Below are positions 32,168 through 44,424 of a stretch of 64,000 nt of DNA, piece after piece. The position numbers and the translations under genes are program-made. The notes under the pieces are model-generated. The model had not been told where the DNA came from and searched no databases. It saw nothing but the letters and a program-made list of their open reading frames with translations. Source of the DNA: Prochilodus magdalenae (Eukaryota; Chordata; Actinopteri; Characiformes; Prochilodontidae); contig JAMWET010002911.1 of NCBI GenBank assembly GCA_024036415.1, positions 434,001-498,000 of the forward strand. The letters are read 5' to 3'. Every line of letters starts with the position of its first letter. The first letter of the stretch is position 1.

Positions 32168-32529
32168 CATTATACACAATACAATAAATACGGAATACAA
32201 CACAGGCAGATACACATAGTACTAAGAATAGTATATTCTTACATATATAAAGTATGTAATAAAGGATGTTACATATTATGACATATGACAAAAAACTAAA
32301 ATACCTCTTGCACACACCAAAGGATATGAGTGATAACAGAACTTTATTTTTTGACACAGGACTGTACATAACAACGTTTTACAGCTTGGGCTAAGACATA
32401 GGCTAAATTGGCCTATTCTGGGGTCCTTTGCAAGCAATGTACTTTGTTGCAGCTTGCTTTGCAGATTTGATGAGTTTGCTTGAAATGTCAATGTCATGAT
32501 GCTCTGTGTCAATGAATTTGTTTTTCTTA

Positions 32530-33675
32530 CATCAGATTGACAAGTGTCTGGTGTGACATCTGACTCCTGAACTCGGTCTTGATGTGCCTCACCATGCTGA
32601 AGGCTCTTTCCAAATTACACGTGGAGTTTAGCAGCACGAGTAGCGGTTTCATCAGCTTACACAGCTCACTTTAACTTCCCCGAGCTTTGAAAGTTTGCCC
32701 CAGAACTTATCAACTGGTAAATTTCTGTAATTTGGGAACAGTGTTTTCAGGTTGGTTGAGACATAATCTTGGATTTCCAGGTGCAGTTTTTGCCTTAATC
32801 ACATTTCATCATCTTGGTCCTCTGGATTGACAACTAACAGATTAGTCAAGATTTGGTCTTTCCTGTATTTTCTGATAGCTTCTCACATTAAAAGCTCTCA
32901 CATCTTTGAAGAACTGTTTTGTTTTGCGAGGAAAAGTGTTTCCTCACGTTGCAAATGCTTCCTTCTCTAGAATGCAATAAAAAGATCTTTATCTGCACAG
33001 TGAATATATGGGTTGCCTGCATCTAATTCCTGAATTGTATTCTCTCTCAATATTTTGGGAACAACAAACCTACTTGAAATGTCATGCAGTAGTTCTTCAA
33101 CAATGTCATTGAGCTTGTAAACAACAGGTGTTTGGTTTTGAAAAATTAGATTACATTTGTCAAAGCACTGAGTGGCACTGTGAAGAAAACAAGAATACTG
33201 CTTCATTGTGGGGTCTGCCAGCCTCTTCTGAATATCGCCAAGGAGAGTCAACGTGGGGGAGTGTTTTTGTACTCTCTGCTGAGCTATGCTACAGAAGTCC
33301 TGAAACTGCTTTTGTTCCTTTCTTCTTTCTGAGCTTTTCTCAAAGTAGTAGTAGATGTAAATTAGCAGTTTTGGCACATTTTTCACACATGTGCTTTTCA
33401 CACATAATGCCATTGCTTTTATCATAGCCTCAACGTATAGCCCTTTTTTCTGTGCGGAGTAACTTGTGCACATCCTCTAAATATTTAGGTTCCAGTGCCA
33501 GGTTTATCATAGCTGCTGTCTTTGTAGAAGAGCAGGCATAATTCTTTGCTATTTCAGAGTCTGGGAACATTTTCCTAAATAACTTGCCTGTGTGCCTATA
33601 CACATTGAATGGCAGGTTATACTCCACAATAAAAGATGTGAAATACACATCAGCTGTGGTAACCTTCTCCATTAG
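32530..33675 (-). pseudogene. hAT-like transposase or derived gene, broken
   Basis: Two clear reverse-strand pieces. 33430-33672 begins MEKVTTADVYFTSFIVEYNL and includes HTGKLFRKMFPDSEIAKNYA. 32967-33473 covers MIKAMALCVKSTCVKN, LLGDIQKRLADPTMKQY and NPYIHCADKD. Further left, with stops, come FKDVRAFNVRSYQK and a C-terminal block like LLNSTCNLERAFSMVRHIKT, which resembles the hAT dimerisation region (...ERxFS...). Several stops in 32570-32960 and a junction near 33450 show it is dead. I cannot tell a decayed transposon from a decayed domesticated gene. Confidence 0.6.
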
Positions 33676-33699
33676 ATATAGCTTTTCTGGGGAGAAGAA

Positions 33700-35559
33700 C
33701 TGGGATATATTGGAGCAGCCTTCCCTGTGGTTTGCCTCTCTAACATGCTGTGGTCCTTAAAGCATAAGATATAATTACCTTACTTTGTCTGTTATTTATT
33801 AATTGATTTTCCTTATTCAGCAGGCCACACCAAGTGATTGTGACAAACAATAACTATACTCTTAAACAAGTCCAAGAAGCTGGCATTTTTCATGTTGGCC
33901 ATTAGCGCATACGTGGCAGCTAGCCAACGTACTGAGAAGGCTAATATGTTATCACTTCATTTTACTTTTTTTAACACACGTCACATTCACTGTCAAACCT
34001 CTCACACATACTTAGACATTCTTGATGTAACTGTAAGAATGTAAACAAGTTTCATGGTGATTGAAAAAGAGTTTGAAAGTGAATAAAAGAGGGTTAGATA
34101 ATGAATGAGAGAGACTGATAGTGAGTGAGAGTAAGTTTAGTAGTGTATGTGTAAAGGTTTTTCACAGTGTAAGGAAGCTTGATAGTCATTTTTTCTGATT
34201 TGCTTACAGGGTTTTTACAGGCTTGCTAGTGTTCTGTTAATGTTTCTTACGGGCAGATAAACATTAATAATATCAAGGACTATTCTCTTCAGCCTCTTTT
34301 ACCCCCTGGTCAGTAAAGAAAGTCAGATGCACCTTTAAAAACTATAGCATTTCTTAGCTCTTTATGAGAAGAAGTATGCTCGTTTCAGATTTTCCAGGTT
34401 CATGTTTTGATTCTGTAATACATAGGTTAAGGGATATTATCTATGTTTTCGGTAATGCTTTGCAATGTATCGGGACATTTAGAGAGAAACTAAGAGATTG
34501 TGACCAGACAACAAGGAATTGGAAAGAATGTACAGGCAACTTGACCATCATACAAGGACAATTACTTATTTTCTACTTCTTGTACAGGAGACTGAAGAGT
34601 ATACAGTGCATACAGTAGCTGGAAGCAGTCCACATCTGTTTTTGTTCTTGTAGAATGGCCATAGATGTCTTGAGGATTTCTTGGTTTTAGGTCTTGGTCA
34701 GAATCATTTGTGACATAAACTATTCACATGGACAATGTGGTCAAACATGCTACAGGCTCACTGTGTATTCCTTGGGATGAACTGACAAAACCTTGTGTCA
34801 TGTACACTTTTATTATAAATCTGTCTTTCACTCACTATCATAACCTCTTTCATTCACCGTCAAACTCTCAGTAGAAATCACTCACTGTTAAATCTTTCAC
34901 ATTCACTATATATTGTATTTATTATCAAACTCTGCCTAAGAGTATAAGAGCTTGTGTGAGAGGTAGGTGGGTAGTAGGGTGAGGGTTAATGCGCTGAGGC
35001 ATGTGTTAAGTAAATACTCAACTTACGGAAAATGATGTGTTGTCAAAAGACTTAAGTACTTTTTAAGTTTAAGGCAATTGGCTGCTTCAGTGCATTTGAA
35101 TGAACTTGTAAGGTTTTACAGTGGAATGCATGTAGAATAATCGGGTTGAGCTTGATTCCTGTGCAGCGGATTAAGTAGAATTAATGCTCAACATCTGTTT
35201 AGTTGGCATAAAGTATAAGGGCCAATTCCACCACTGGTGAGGCAGCCCAAATCTACCTGTACTAAGACAGGCTAAGTGTGAATGTGCTGAAGTGCCCAGT
35301 GAGTGGGAACTTTGGTTAGAGACACTTCTGGAAGGAAAGTAAAGAAAGGTAACAGTAGAAAAAGAACTTTTTTCTACCTGACAACCAATGTTGTGACAAC
35401 ATTCTAGCGGCTTAAATGAGACGCCACTCACAATAAGCAATCCAGATTTGGGTTTATATAGTTATATACTCTATCTTTACTTGTGAATTTAAAACAAATA
35501 TATGGAGAAAAAACATACAAATGTGAATCAGTGTTTTTTGTTGGATATTGGCTTTCTTC
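33700..35559. other. Non-coding stretch
   Basis: Short GAGTGA/TCACTC-rich patches at 34.05-34.14 and 34.83-34.92 kb are roughly inverted to each other. No coding signal. Confidence 0.4.
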
Positions 35560-37560
35560 CAATGCTTTGATAGAAAATAATGCTTTGATAGGCCAATTTC
35601 AACACGTGGCCGACATCATCACAAAGTTATTGCTTCATCCTACCAATCATCCTTAACCCTCTACTCTGTGGTTGATGCTGAAGCATCCGGGGTGGACTCC
35701 ACACAGGCCGAACGTAAGGATAAGCTATCAAGGTCTCTGAAATCCAGATCTACTAGCCACTTGGAATGATGTTGTGAAACTTAAAGGTGCCATTGTTTCT
35801 TTTGAGGTTTCATATCAAGCCAACCCACAGCGGGACATGGAAAGGGATTGTAGCCCAGATATCTATGAATGGCATGTCGTGCCTTTTGGCACAGCCTGTA
35901 GCCCATGGTGTGCTATATACGCCCTTCAAAGGCACGTCAAGGTGGACAGCACTGGGAATGAAGGGGTACTAGACTCCATTATTAATGACTTTTACGTAGA
36001 TAGCTGTATTCACTCTCTATGTTCCCAAACACAGGCCAGACAGCTTATAGACCAGAAGAGTCACGCTTGCCGCTGGTGGATTTGATATGTCATTGCTCAT
36101 TGCCCCTCAGAGGCAAGGTCACCGGGATGTGAGCTTTGGCTGACTGCTGACAAAGCTGACCCCCAGGAATCAACACTAGGTCTCCCGTGGCACTGCCTAT
36201 CCAATACACTTGGTTACAAACACTGCCAGGCTGAAACCAGCCGAGCCCACACTGAGGAATGTCTATTAAGTGCTGGCTTGTAGATATGACCCCCTTGAGT
36301 ACATTATCCTATACAACACAAGGGCCAAGGTATTGATCCAGGCTCTCTAGAGAAATTAACAAGGCTGAGACAAACCCATCAGTGGTGAGCTTCTCTCTGT
36401 GTGACAGACATCGAAGAATGAGCGTCCTCTCATGCAGCACATCAACATGCCTCGGTGCAACCTGCCAGCCTGTGTTGATCCAGATGTTTATTCTGTAGAC
36501 CTGCACATCATTTGTGATGCTTCACAATGGGCCTATGGCTTCGTAGCACACTTGCGTGCAAAGGACACTGAAGGTAATTTGCATGTGTCATTCGTTATGG
36601 CTTGATCTCACCTCGCACCTCGAGGTGTAGAGGCAGTTCTCTATACTGTGCTTAGAACTATGCGCTGCATTAACTGGAGCCTAGCTGGCCAAATTACTAC
36701 ATCCTGAGCTCACCCTGTCAAAATGTAGACTATCATGTTGTCAGACTTCACGATTGTTCTCAGTCGGATCCTGTCTGACTCATCTCAGTATAAGGTGTTC
36801 GTTGGGACTCGAATTGCAGAAAAACACAGAAACTCACTGATGCTGGTGACTGGAGGTATGTTCCCTCCGATCAGAAACTGGCAGATGATATCACATAAGG
36901 GAAATCTCTGTATCCGCTGATACAACCCAACTATTGGAATAATGGACCTAATCACCATCCTGACCACTAGCAGCAAAATCTGAAGATCCTGATGAGCTTA
37001 AAAATCTACATTCTGGTGCCACCTTGCTGATGCTGACACACTCACGCCTAATCCAACCAGTATAACACCTGGTTCGATCTACTACAAGCTACTTATTTTT
37101 CCCTTCATAGCAAGGCAGCACTCCCCATGTCTGCCTCAGATCGTCTAGACACAAAGGTAGCCCTCCTCAGACGGGTGCAGACTGAGAGTTTCCCTGAAGA
37201 AATCAAGGCCCTACAGCATTCTCATCCTGTCTGACCTACTAGTCACCTCAGTTCTCTATCACCAGAGTATGACCACACTGTGGACCTTATTAACATGGGA
37301 GCTTGTGAATAAGGTGGGAGCATGAACATGGGAGCATGGTCTACCTGAGGACACGCTTCACCCTGTTGTACTTGCACCTAAACATCCCATCAATCAATTG
37401 CTGGTGTGAGATTATGATGAGCGCTTACTGCACCCAGGCCCTGAAGAGTCTTTGCAAAAATCAGAAGAACCTATTGGATTGTCAGAGATTGCCAAGCCGT
37501 TAAAAAACACCACCGGCATTGTGTGGAGTGTTGCAAGTGGTGGAGTGCACCAGTAATTCC
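35560..37560 (+). mobile_element. BEL/Pao LTR retrotransposon pol remnant
   Basis: 35774-36085 reads YEWHVVPFGTACSPWCAIYA, then HVKVDSTGNEG and DFYVDSCIHSL, the BEL/Pao reverse transcriptase core with a YVDS motif. After several frame breaks come DASQWAYGFVAHLRAKD (RNase H region, 36500), VFVGTRIAEKHRNS (36800) and DYDERLLHPGPEESL (integrase start, 37410). The order is correct for pol. No LTR pair was recognised. The element is old and inactive. Confidence 0.75.
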
Positions 37561-37640
37561 TAAAATGGCTCCATCTCACACAGACCTAAAAACAATAACA
37601 ACAAAACAACACATTTGACCAATAGTGCACATATTTTATA

Positions 37641-37860
37641 TACACTCATCAACAAAAAAAAATGTTGTAGCCAGAGTATGGTGTTGGGCTGCTAATGCAA
37701 CATGAGATTGGAAATGGTGTCCTGCAATAATCCATCCCATGCATCTTGAAACTTCTCCAGTTATTTTCTAATTCTCTATATTCAAGGTCCTGCAGATTGT
37801 GCGGTAGTGCTGGAGGTGAGAAGACATCAGGTCTTCTGGACATGTGATGCCAGACAACTA
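37641..37860. mobile_element. Fragment of the TACACTCATCA transposon family
   Basis: It starts TACACTCATCAACAAAAAAA, followed by GTTG..CCAG...GTGTTGG as in the 16.45-kb copy. It is about 200 bases, non-coding, and runs into the LINE fragment. Confidence 0.4.
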
Positions 37861-39015
37861 ACCGTTTGTCTGGATTTTTTCCCTATACTTTCCCTGCAGG
37901 ATGCTGGACGCTTTCCCTACAGGATGCAGAAAAGCTAGTTCAAGCCTTTATTACTTCAAGGCTGTATTATTTTAATGCCCTGATTTCTGGTTGTTCCAAC
38001 AAATGCTTTAGCAAACTTCAGTTAGTCCAAGACGCTGCAGCCGGAGTCCAACTAGAAAGAACTAGAAACTTTGACCATATCAGCCCAGTCTTATCTAACT
38101 TACATTTGTTGCCAGGTAAATTCTGATTGAGTATAAAATTCTTCTTCTCTTGACGGCCTCGCTCCTCTGTACCTCACTGAACTTATCACGTATTATGAAT
38201 TGTCACATGAGCTTAGATCACAAAGTGCGAACTCTTTATTAGTGTCTAGGTTTAACAAAGTTACATCAGGGGGCAGAGCCTTTTCATACAAGGCCCCCCA
38301 GCTTTGGAATAACCTACCAGACAGTTTTCCTGACTCGGACACAGCCTCAATCTTCTAGTCCAAAGTTGAGCTTTTGGTACTTAGTTTTTCTACAAGATAA
38401 AGGTGGAGATCTAGGGGTCCACTGACAGAGAGTGTTTGGTAGGCTGGGGATGTGGGTGCTGTCGCCCAGCTGCTCTTCATGTGTACTCATGTTTGTTGAC
38501 TGTGGAGCAGAGGGTCGCTGACTTCTCAGTGAGTCACAGCTGCTCTCCGTTAACATCACATAGAGTGTTCAGATCTTCTGTCAGAGCATCTCTTTGTCTG
38601 AACTGAACTGCTGCCCATCCTGTTTGGTCGATGCTGTTGCTACAGCTGCTTTGACTGGGTGCCACTGCTTCCCTTAATCACCACGGAGCTCCTGGCTGTC
38701 CTGCACTGTGGAAGCTTGGCCTGTGTCCTGCTGACCCATCTGATGACTCAACCACTTAATTACGGACTAATCAGATAATTCCTCTACCTTACAAAACACT
38801 GAACGCTTCTTTCCTTTGCTTGTCTTGTTATGTGGTGTTGACCCAAGGAGGCTGGGTTCCCCTTCTGAGTCTTGGTTACTCTCAAGGTTTCTTCCTTTTG
38901 AACTGGGGGAGTTTTTCCCTGTCGCCCTTGGTTTGCTTACTGGGGACTCGAACACCAGATTCTTCGTACAGCTGTTGTTAAAAAGCGCTATATAAATAAA
39001 TGTTGGGTTGAGTTA
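37860..39015 (+). mobile_element. L2-type LINE, 5'-truncated
   Basis: 37866-38126 gives LVQAFITSRLYYFNALISGC, LQLVQDAAAGVQ and FDHISPVLSNLHLLPG, the end of a fish L2/CR1-like reverse transcriptase ORF. A broken continuation (about 38150-38360) includes a GRAFSYKAPQLWNNLP-like stretch. The tail AAAAGCGCTATATAAATAAA at about 38984-39002 is typical of the L2 3' end. Confidence 0.7.
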
Positions 39016-41499
39016 TAATAGTTAAGAGTCATTTAAGTGCCTTTGTTGTGTAAAGACAAAACAGCTTCTAATTAGCATAACGTACTTGCAGATCTGTGTT
39101 CAGTGCACAACAAACAAACAAACCAATAGGTGCAATTTTGTAAAGAAACTACTGGTTATCATGCTAAAGGCAGTGAACACTTTCATAGTTAAAATAGTTA
39201 CTAATAAATAATAGGTGTTAGCTAAGGTACTTTTATATGGTCTATAAAGGCCATGAGTGACAGCGGGAGGAGGACGTCAGCTGCCATGGAGGGTGGGAGG
39301 ACCACGATAGTCAGGAAGCGGGGTGTCCTCATGACTCTCATGGTGGTTCAGGCACCGCCTTCCTGCCCTCACTGGTGTCTTGCACCTGGCAAAGCCATTG
39401 ATGGGGGGATGTAGCAAACAGGTAGGAATATGTGATGTGTGGTGTGATTCTACATTCTACATCTACATTTTTGTGGTGCTTGGTGCTACAATACAGACGC
39501 TTAAAAAAAAGCATGAAGAAACATGCTGACCTCTATACAAAATTATATTCACAGCACTTATACCTCTGGATTTCTGGATAAAAAAGATTCATTATGTGAA
39601 ACTGTAAATGTTTAACATTTCCAATTTATCTAGTCAGTAGCAGACTGCATTTCTACACTGAAATTGGAGCTGACCATAGAAAAGGGACAGCACATCCTGA
39701 GCATGTGTTAAGCTTTAATTGAGAGAAAAAATCTAACAATGCTGGTTTATCAAACCTCTTAATCTTTATGTCAAACTGATTAATATTTTAAATTAATTAT
39801 TTAATTAAAATTCATTGCTAACGTTTTATTTTCAATGCAACAGTGATACAGAACTGTAACTAAACCTTTTTGTTTTTTGCTTTCAGACTTGAAGAAAATA
39901 TGTTTTCCTAATTGCTTCATTTATATCATCATTAAAGATGTAAACATTGTCAGCTTTAACACAAAGGAGAGATAACCCTAGACCCCTTAGAGTCCTTTAG
40001 CATTAACCTACACAATGTGAAAACATAAGTATAAGAACTGTGTGGTTCCGGGTTAGCTGTTTTAAAAGTTTAAGCATATATAATTAAGTGTATGTAGCCC
40101 AACAGTCTCTAAACCCTGAGTGTGTTTGACCCGTGTGGTCAGTAAGGAAGACTAATATAAAGCCTCAGGAGGAATCATCTGAGAGGAGGACATAACTACA
40201 GAACCTTGTCACAGCTAAACACACTGTAGCTGATTACAGATATAAGCAGGGGCATAGCAGCAAATTCTGGGCCCTGTACACTCTCAATGTCAGTGGGCCC
40301 CTATCCATGCCAGTACACGAGGAACATGAGCAAAAAAATGGGCCCCTCTCCCTACTCGGGCCCTGGGTAGTCAGGTCCACTTTTCCCCCCACTACCACGC
40401 CCATGGATATAAGGATACAAGTTTATATATTATAACCAATGTTTTTACTTAAAACTGTCTGTTGCAAAGGTGTACAGTGTACATTGGCTCAGACACATGG
40501 AAGTTATTTATTTTTGTGCCTATGCCGCTGCAATGTGGGATATCTACCAGAGGAGGGAGTTAATAGATAATAGAAATGCTATGTCACTAAAAGGTAATGA
40601 ATAAAACAGCAGACCAGTTTAGACTCGCATACAAAAAGAAACAGCTCAACGGAAAATGACTATATGGAAATGAAGTCTTGTAGATATAGTTATCAAGTTA
40701 ACAAAAAGAACATGATCTCTGATCATTTACTGTCCATTTATTAATGACTCAACTTTTCATATAACATAAATACTATGGTTCAGTATGTAAGACTACTCTT
40801 CAGTTCCTAACTCTCTTACACAAAACACTTCATAGTAGATACTGAATAATTTAATATATTTATAGAGTAGTGATTATAGATTGTAGCTACTGCATAACTG
40901 GCCTAAAGATAAATAACTAAATAAATAGCCCTAAAAACTGCCCTAGACTGTAAACCTGTATGTATATTGTGATAGTGTAATAAGGAGAATTCAGTGCATA
41001 AAACTGCTGTACCGTGAACCTGTTGCTCCCCCTTCAAATACTGTTGTCCCCTGTTCAAATGAAAATCCTGTATTTAGAGCACAGTAAATGGGCCGTTTTG
41101 AATCCTAAATTGTTATGCGACAGACTCATTGATATTTACACCACCAACATTTACATACAATTTATTTTGGCTATATTGTCTATTTCTATTTTTGGTTGTA
41201 ATTATCATTGTGGTGTCTCATTGTAAACCACCCAAGCATAGCAAAGCTCAGATGGACTTTTTGTTAAAACACTGAATAAATTCAGTTCATGGTAAACTTA
41301 AGTAACGTTAACAGACATGTAACGATATATCAAGACATGTTTCATCTTTCTCTCTCACTGTCTCTCCAAAATAAAATACAGATTACACTTAAAAAGGTAT
41401 TTTTTAATTATTAATATTTAGTACAGGCATGGGGGGCATTGCAGAATTGGAGGTTGTTCAGTCCCACCCCTGAAATGCCAATTAAGCCATGCACAAAAT
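39016..41499. other. Non-coding stretch
   Basis: A short GC-rich block at 39.24-39.42 kb and a GGGCCC-rich block at 40.26-40.41 kb look like old repeats. Nothing coding. Confidence 0.4.
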
Positions 41500-41810
41500 T
41501 CTGCAACATGCACTTCATGAGAAAATTATACTTGTCCTTAACTGTAGAAACTATTTTTACAAAATATGATAAAATGGCAAAGCCCCTAAAATGATTTAGT
41601 TATGTAGCCAACCGACAATGGTGCTGGCACTAACAGGCATGGAGGGCATTACTGATTGCTAAATGTCCCATCTTGGCTGTTGGATCATTCTGCATGTCGA
41701 AAAATATGTCTGTTCTGTCTTTATTGTTTGTGCAAGTCTTCCAGACTCTTCATGTCGCTGGTGTATGCTGCCTTCTATCCACTGCCGTCAGCAGAGTGCT
41801 ACAGTAGCAT
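41500..41810. mobile_element. Fragment related to the 16.7-kb repeat
   Basis: 41640-41800 aligns by eye with 16720-16850 (AATGTCCC, GGATCATTCTGC versus GGGTCACTCTGC, GTCTTCCAGA, TGCCTTCTATCCAC). Non-coding. Confidence 0.45.
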
Positions 41811-41812
41811 TT

Positions 41813-41814
<2 letters not shown>

Positions 41815-41895
<81 letters not shown>

Positions 41896-41900
41896 TACAT
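41815..41900. repeat. Compound (CA)n(CATA)n(TA)n microsatellite
   Basis: About 18 CA units, then about 8 CATA units, then TATATA. Confidence 0.9.
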
Positions 41901-42711
41901 ATATAGCACATGACATTATTTCAGAATATTCAAATAAACAATATCGGCATAAACAGTAAAAAGTAAGACATGCAAAGTGTCTAAGAGCCATATCTGTATA
42001 TCAGAATGTAAATACTAGAGATAAGGAGTAAATGCCATATGTAGAAGGCAAATGTACATGTAGGAGAGACAGTATGTTGAGGTAGCAAAGTGTTCATTTA
42101 AGTATATGGTTGTAAACAGTAAAAGATATATAAAGTGTACAGTGCAGGTAGCAGAATTCCAGCTCAATGTTCAGGTAAACAGCTAAACAGCTTACAGTAC
42201 AGATGTACAATGCATAGATAAATAAAATGCAAGTTAATAAAATACACAGCTCAGATGTTCAAGTATACAGGTTAGTTAAACTGCATTGCATACCGTCCTG
42301 TGAGCTAGTTTGTGCTCGGGTAATCAGGCACAGATCAGTAACAGTAGTCATGTTCTAGACCAGCTGGTTTTGAACCTGGTGGTGCTGGCTCAGTAAGGCA
42401 GAACGCCCAGTGCGAGAAAAGTCCTCCATTTTGTTTCCTGAAAAGCCATGTGCCATTTGAATGCTGGGTAGTGATGTGCGTAATCCGTGTTGTAGGAGTT
42501 TGACAAGTGACCCACCACGCCTCCCACATTTGCACGTCATGATCTAAAACCTACTAAGTTTAATTCCTGTTGGGCGATTGCTTCTGGGTGCCACAGTTTT
42601 TAGATTATGGGTGTATTATATCTATGCATTACAATGTAACCGTAACCATAAAGTGCCTACTAGAACACTCATGGTGGACAACAACAACAACAAAAAATAC
42701 ATGCAGGGGGT

Positions 42712-42745
42712 GTGGTTAGAGAGAGAGAGAGAGAGAGAGAGAAGG
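42712..42745. repeat. (GA)n microsatellite
   Basis: About 13 GA units upstream of the possible first exon of the CXCR3-like gene. Confidence 0.85.
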
Positions 42746-42779
42746 AGAGACGCGGAGAGTTAAATAAGGAAGGAAGAGG

Positions 42780-42989
42780 GAGGAACGAAGGGACAGAGAG
42801 AGGGCAAAAGAGAGCGCACACTATGCACAAACGAAACTCGGAAGAAGTGGAAGATTTGTTATGCGGTGCAGATCATTCTTCCTTTCGTTTTCTTGTATCA
42901 GGATTACCTTGCTTCAGTTTTTTAATGCGCGAGCTAAAACAGCGTCCCGGACACCGTAAGCGACGGAGAGAACAGAAGCAGAAGTGTCG
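42780..42989 (+). other. Possible 5' UTR first exon of the CXCR3-like gene
   Basis: A CpG-containing, purine-rich stretch ends at a strong donor (GTCG then GTAAGG at 42990). It is on the same strand as the receptor and 1.4 kb before its first acceptor. The start is not defined, and no transcript evidence is available here. Confidence 0.35.
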
Positions 42990-44424
42990 GTAAGGCGTCT
43001 TCTTTTCCTCGTAGCTCTGTCTCACTTTCTTACCAGCAGTGTGTATAGTACTGACCAAGTCTTAGAGCAGCGTTAAGTGCAACACACAGGTCTGGTTTCC
43101 GCCAAACTGTTTATTTTATTACATTTGCAATTTTTGGTGTTATATGTGTATATAATCAAAATCGGATCTGTAGCGTCCATTTACTTGCGTGCCTATGTCC
43201 ATGCTGGGACTACCTAAATAGCTTTATAGCTAGCTATAATTGTTGGTGTGTGATGTAGCTATAGCGCTGTAGTTGTTCCAGCCACGGATTGGGAATGACA
43301 TACCATTTTAAGCATTATAAGTCAGCCAGTCAGAATGACTCTGAAGACGCTTTTTTTTAAATAGTAAAATCATAATGCCGCTTCAGATCACTAGCTGAAA
43401 CAAAAAGACAGGCTGAACAGGTCATATATGAACAAAGTGAAACAGTAATGTTTTCAGCCGTCACGCGCTTTGAATCTGAAACACAACAACAACAAAAAAA
43501 ACAAAACAATAGAAGCTGCTAAGCAGGTCTTTCTTTATGTTGTCACAGCGTGCGCAGAACTGAGCCTACGGCTGTGTATCAATCTATATGGAGGATATGG
43601 AGACTAAACATGTATGTTTGGCTCAAGTTCAGTGTTCACATGCTGCTTTGTCAGTGTGAGTGTAACCCGTGGTTTTTCATAAGTAGTCAGCTGATCGTCC
43701 TGCAGACGGGAAACACACTTGTTGCGTCAGTGTGTGAAAATCAAACATGTGACAGCATTTGCTGTGTATATATACCCTCCCATCAGCTTTCGTAGCCTGA
43801 ATATAGCTCAGCATGACCAGAGCCAGGCAGCCAGTAGGTGAATATATTTAATTCGTTTTCCCTTAGACTTTTCATTGAACTTTAATGAAACTGCTTATGT
43901 GATCTCCTAATTTGTTAAATTAAAACCTGCAGCATTACCAGAACTTTGTGGTTAGGATTGGACAGCAAAATATAAAGAAAAGGCAAGCACAACGTGGAAC
44001 ACCTAGGAGAAGGAGAGCAAAGGCGAGGTAGAGAAGCACATGGCCACAAGCATAGAAACCGAAACACCTGAAGGACCCCTAGGGAAGCCAAGACACGTCT
44101 ATTAAGCTTGCATTTCTAATACTATTCCAGAGTTTAGGAGCTATATGAAAATGCTCTTTCATTATCTGACCTGTGGGAATCCAACATTGTTTTGTGGTGA
44201 AGAGAGCTGTGGGCTAATCTAATGCTAACCAGTTTCTTGTTTAAATAGTTGCTGGCATGGGTAAGGGGAAATAAATTATTGCTCTAAATTATTCTGTTGG
44301 AATTATGATCAAGCAATTCAGAACTTTTGAGAAAACACTAGAATTCTTATTTACGTATTGGCAAACATGTTATACAACAGTAATCTAATCCACAATCTAA
44401 TAAAACAAGCTTTTTTCCCCCCAG

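Noticed and set aside
39240..39420. GC-rich block that might be an exon
   Set aside because: No open frame with a recognised domain and no convincing splice pair.
41656..41991. Open frames with Thr-His or Cys-Val runs
   Set aside because: Produced by the (CA)n(CATA)n tract and a repeat fragment.
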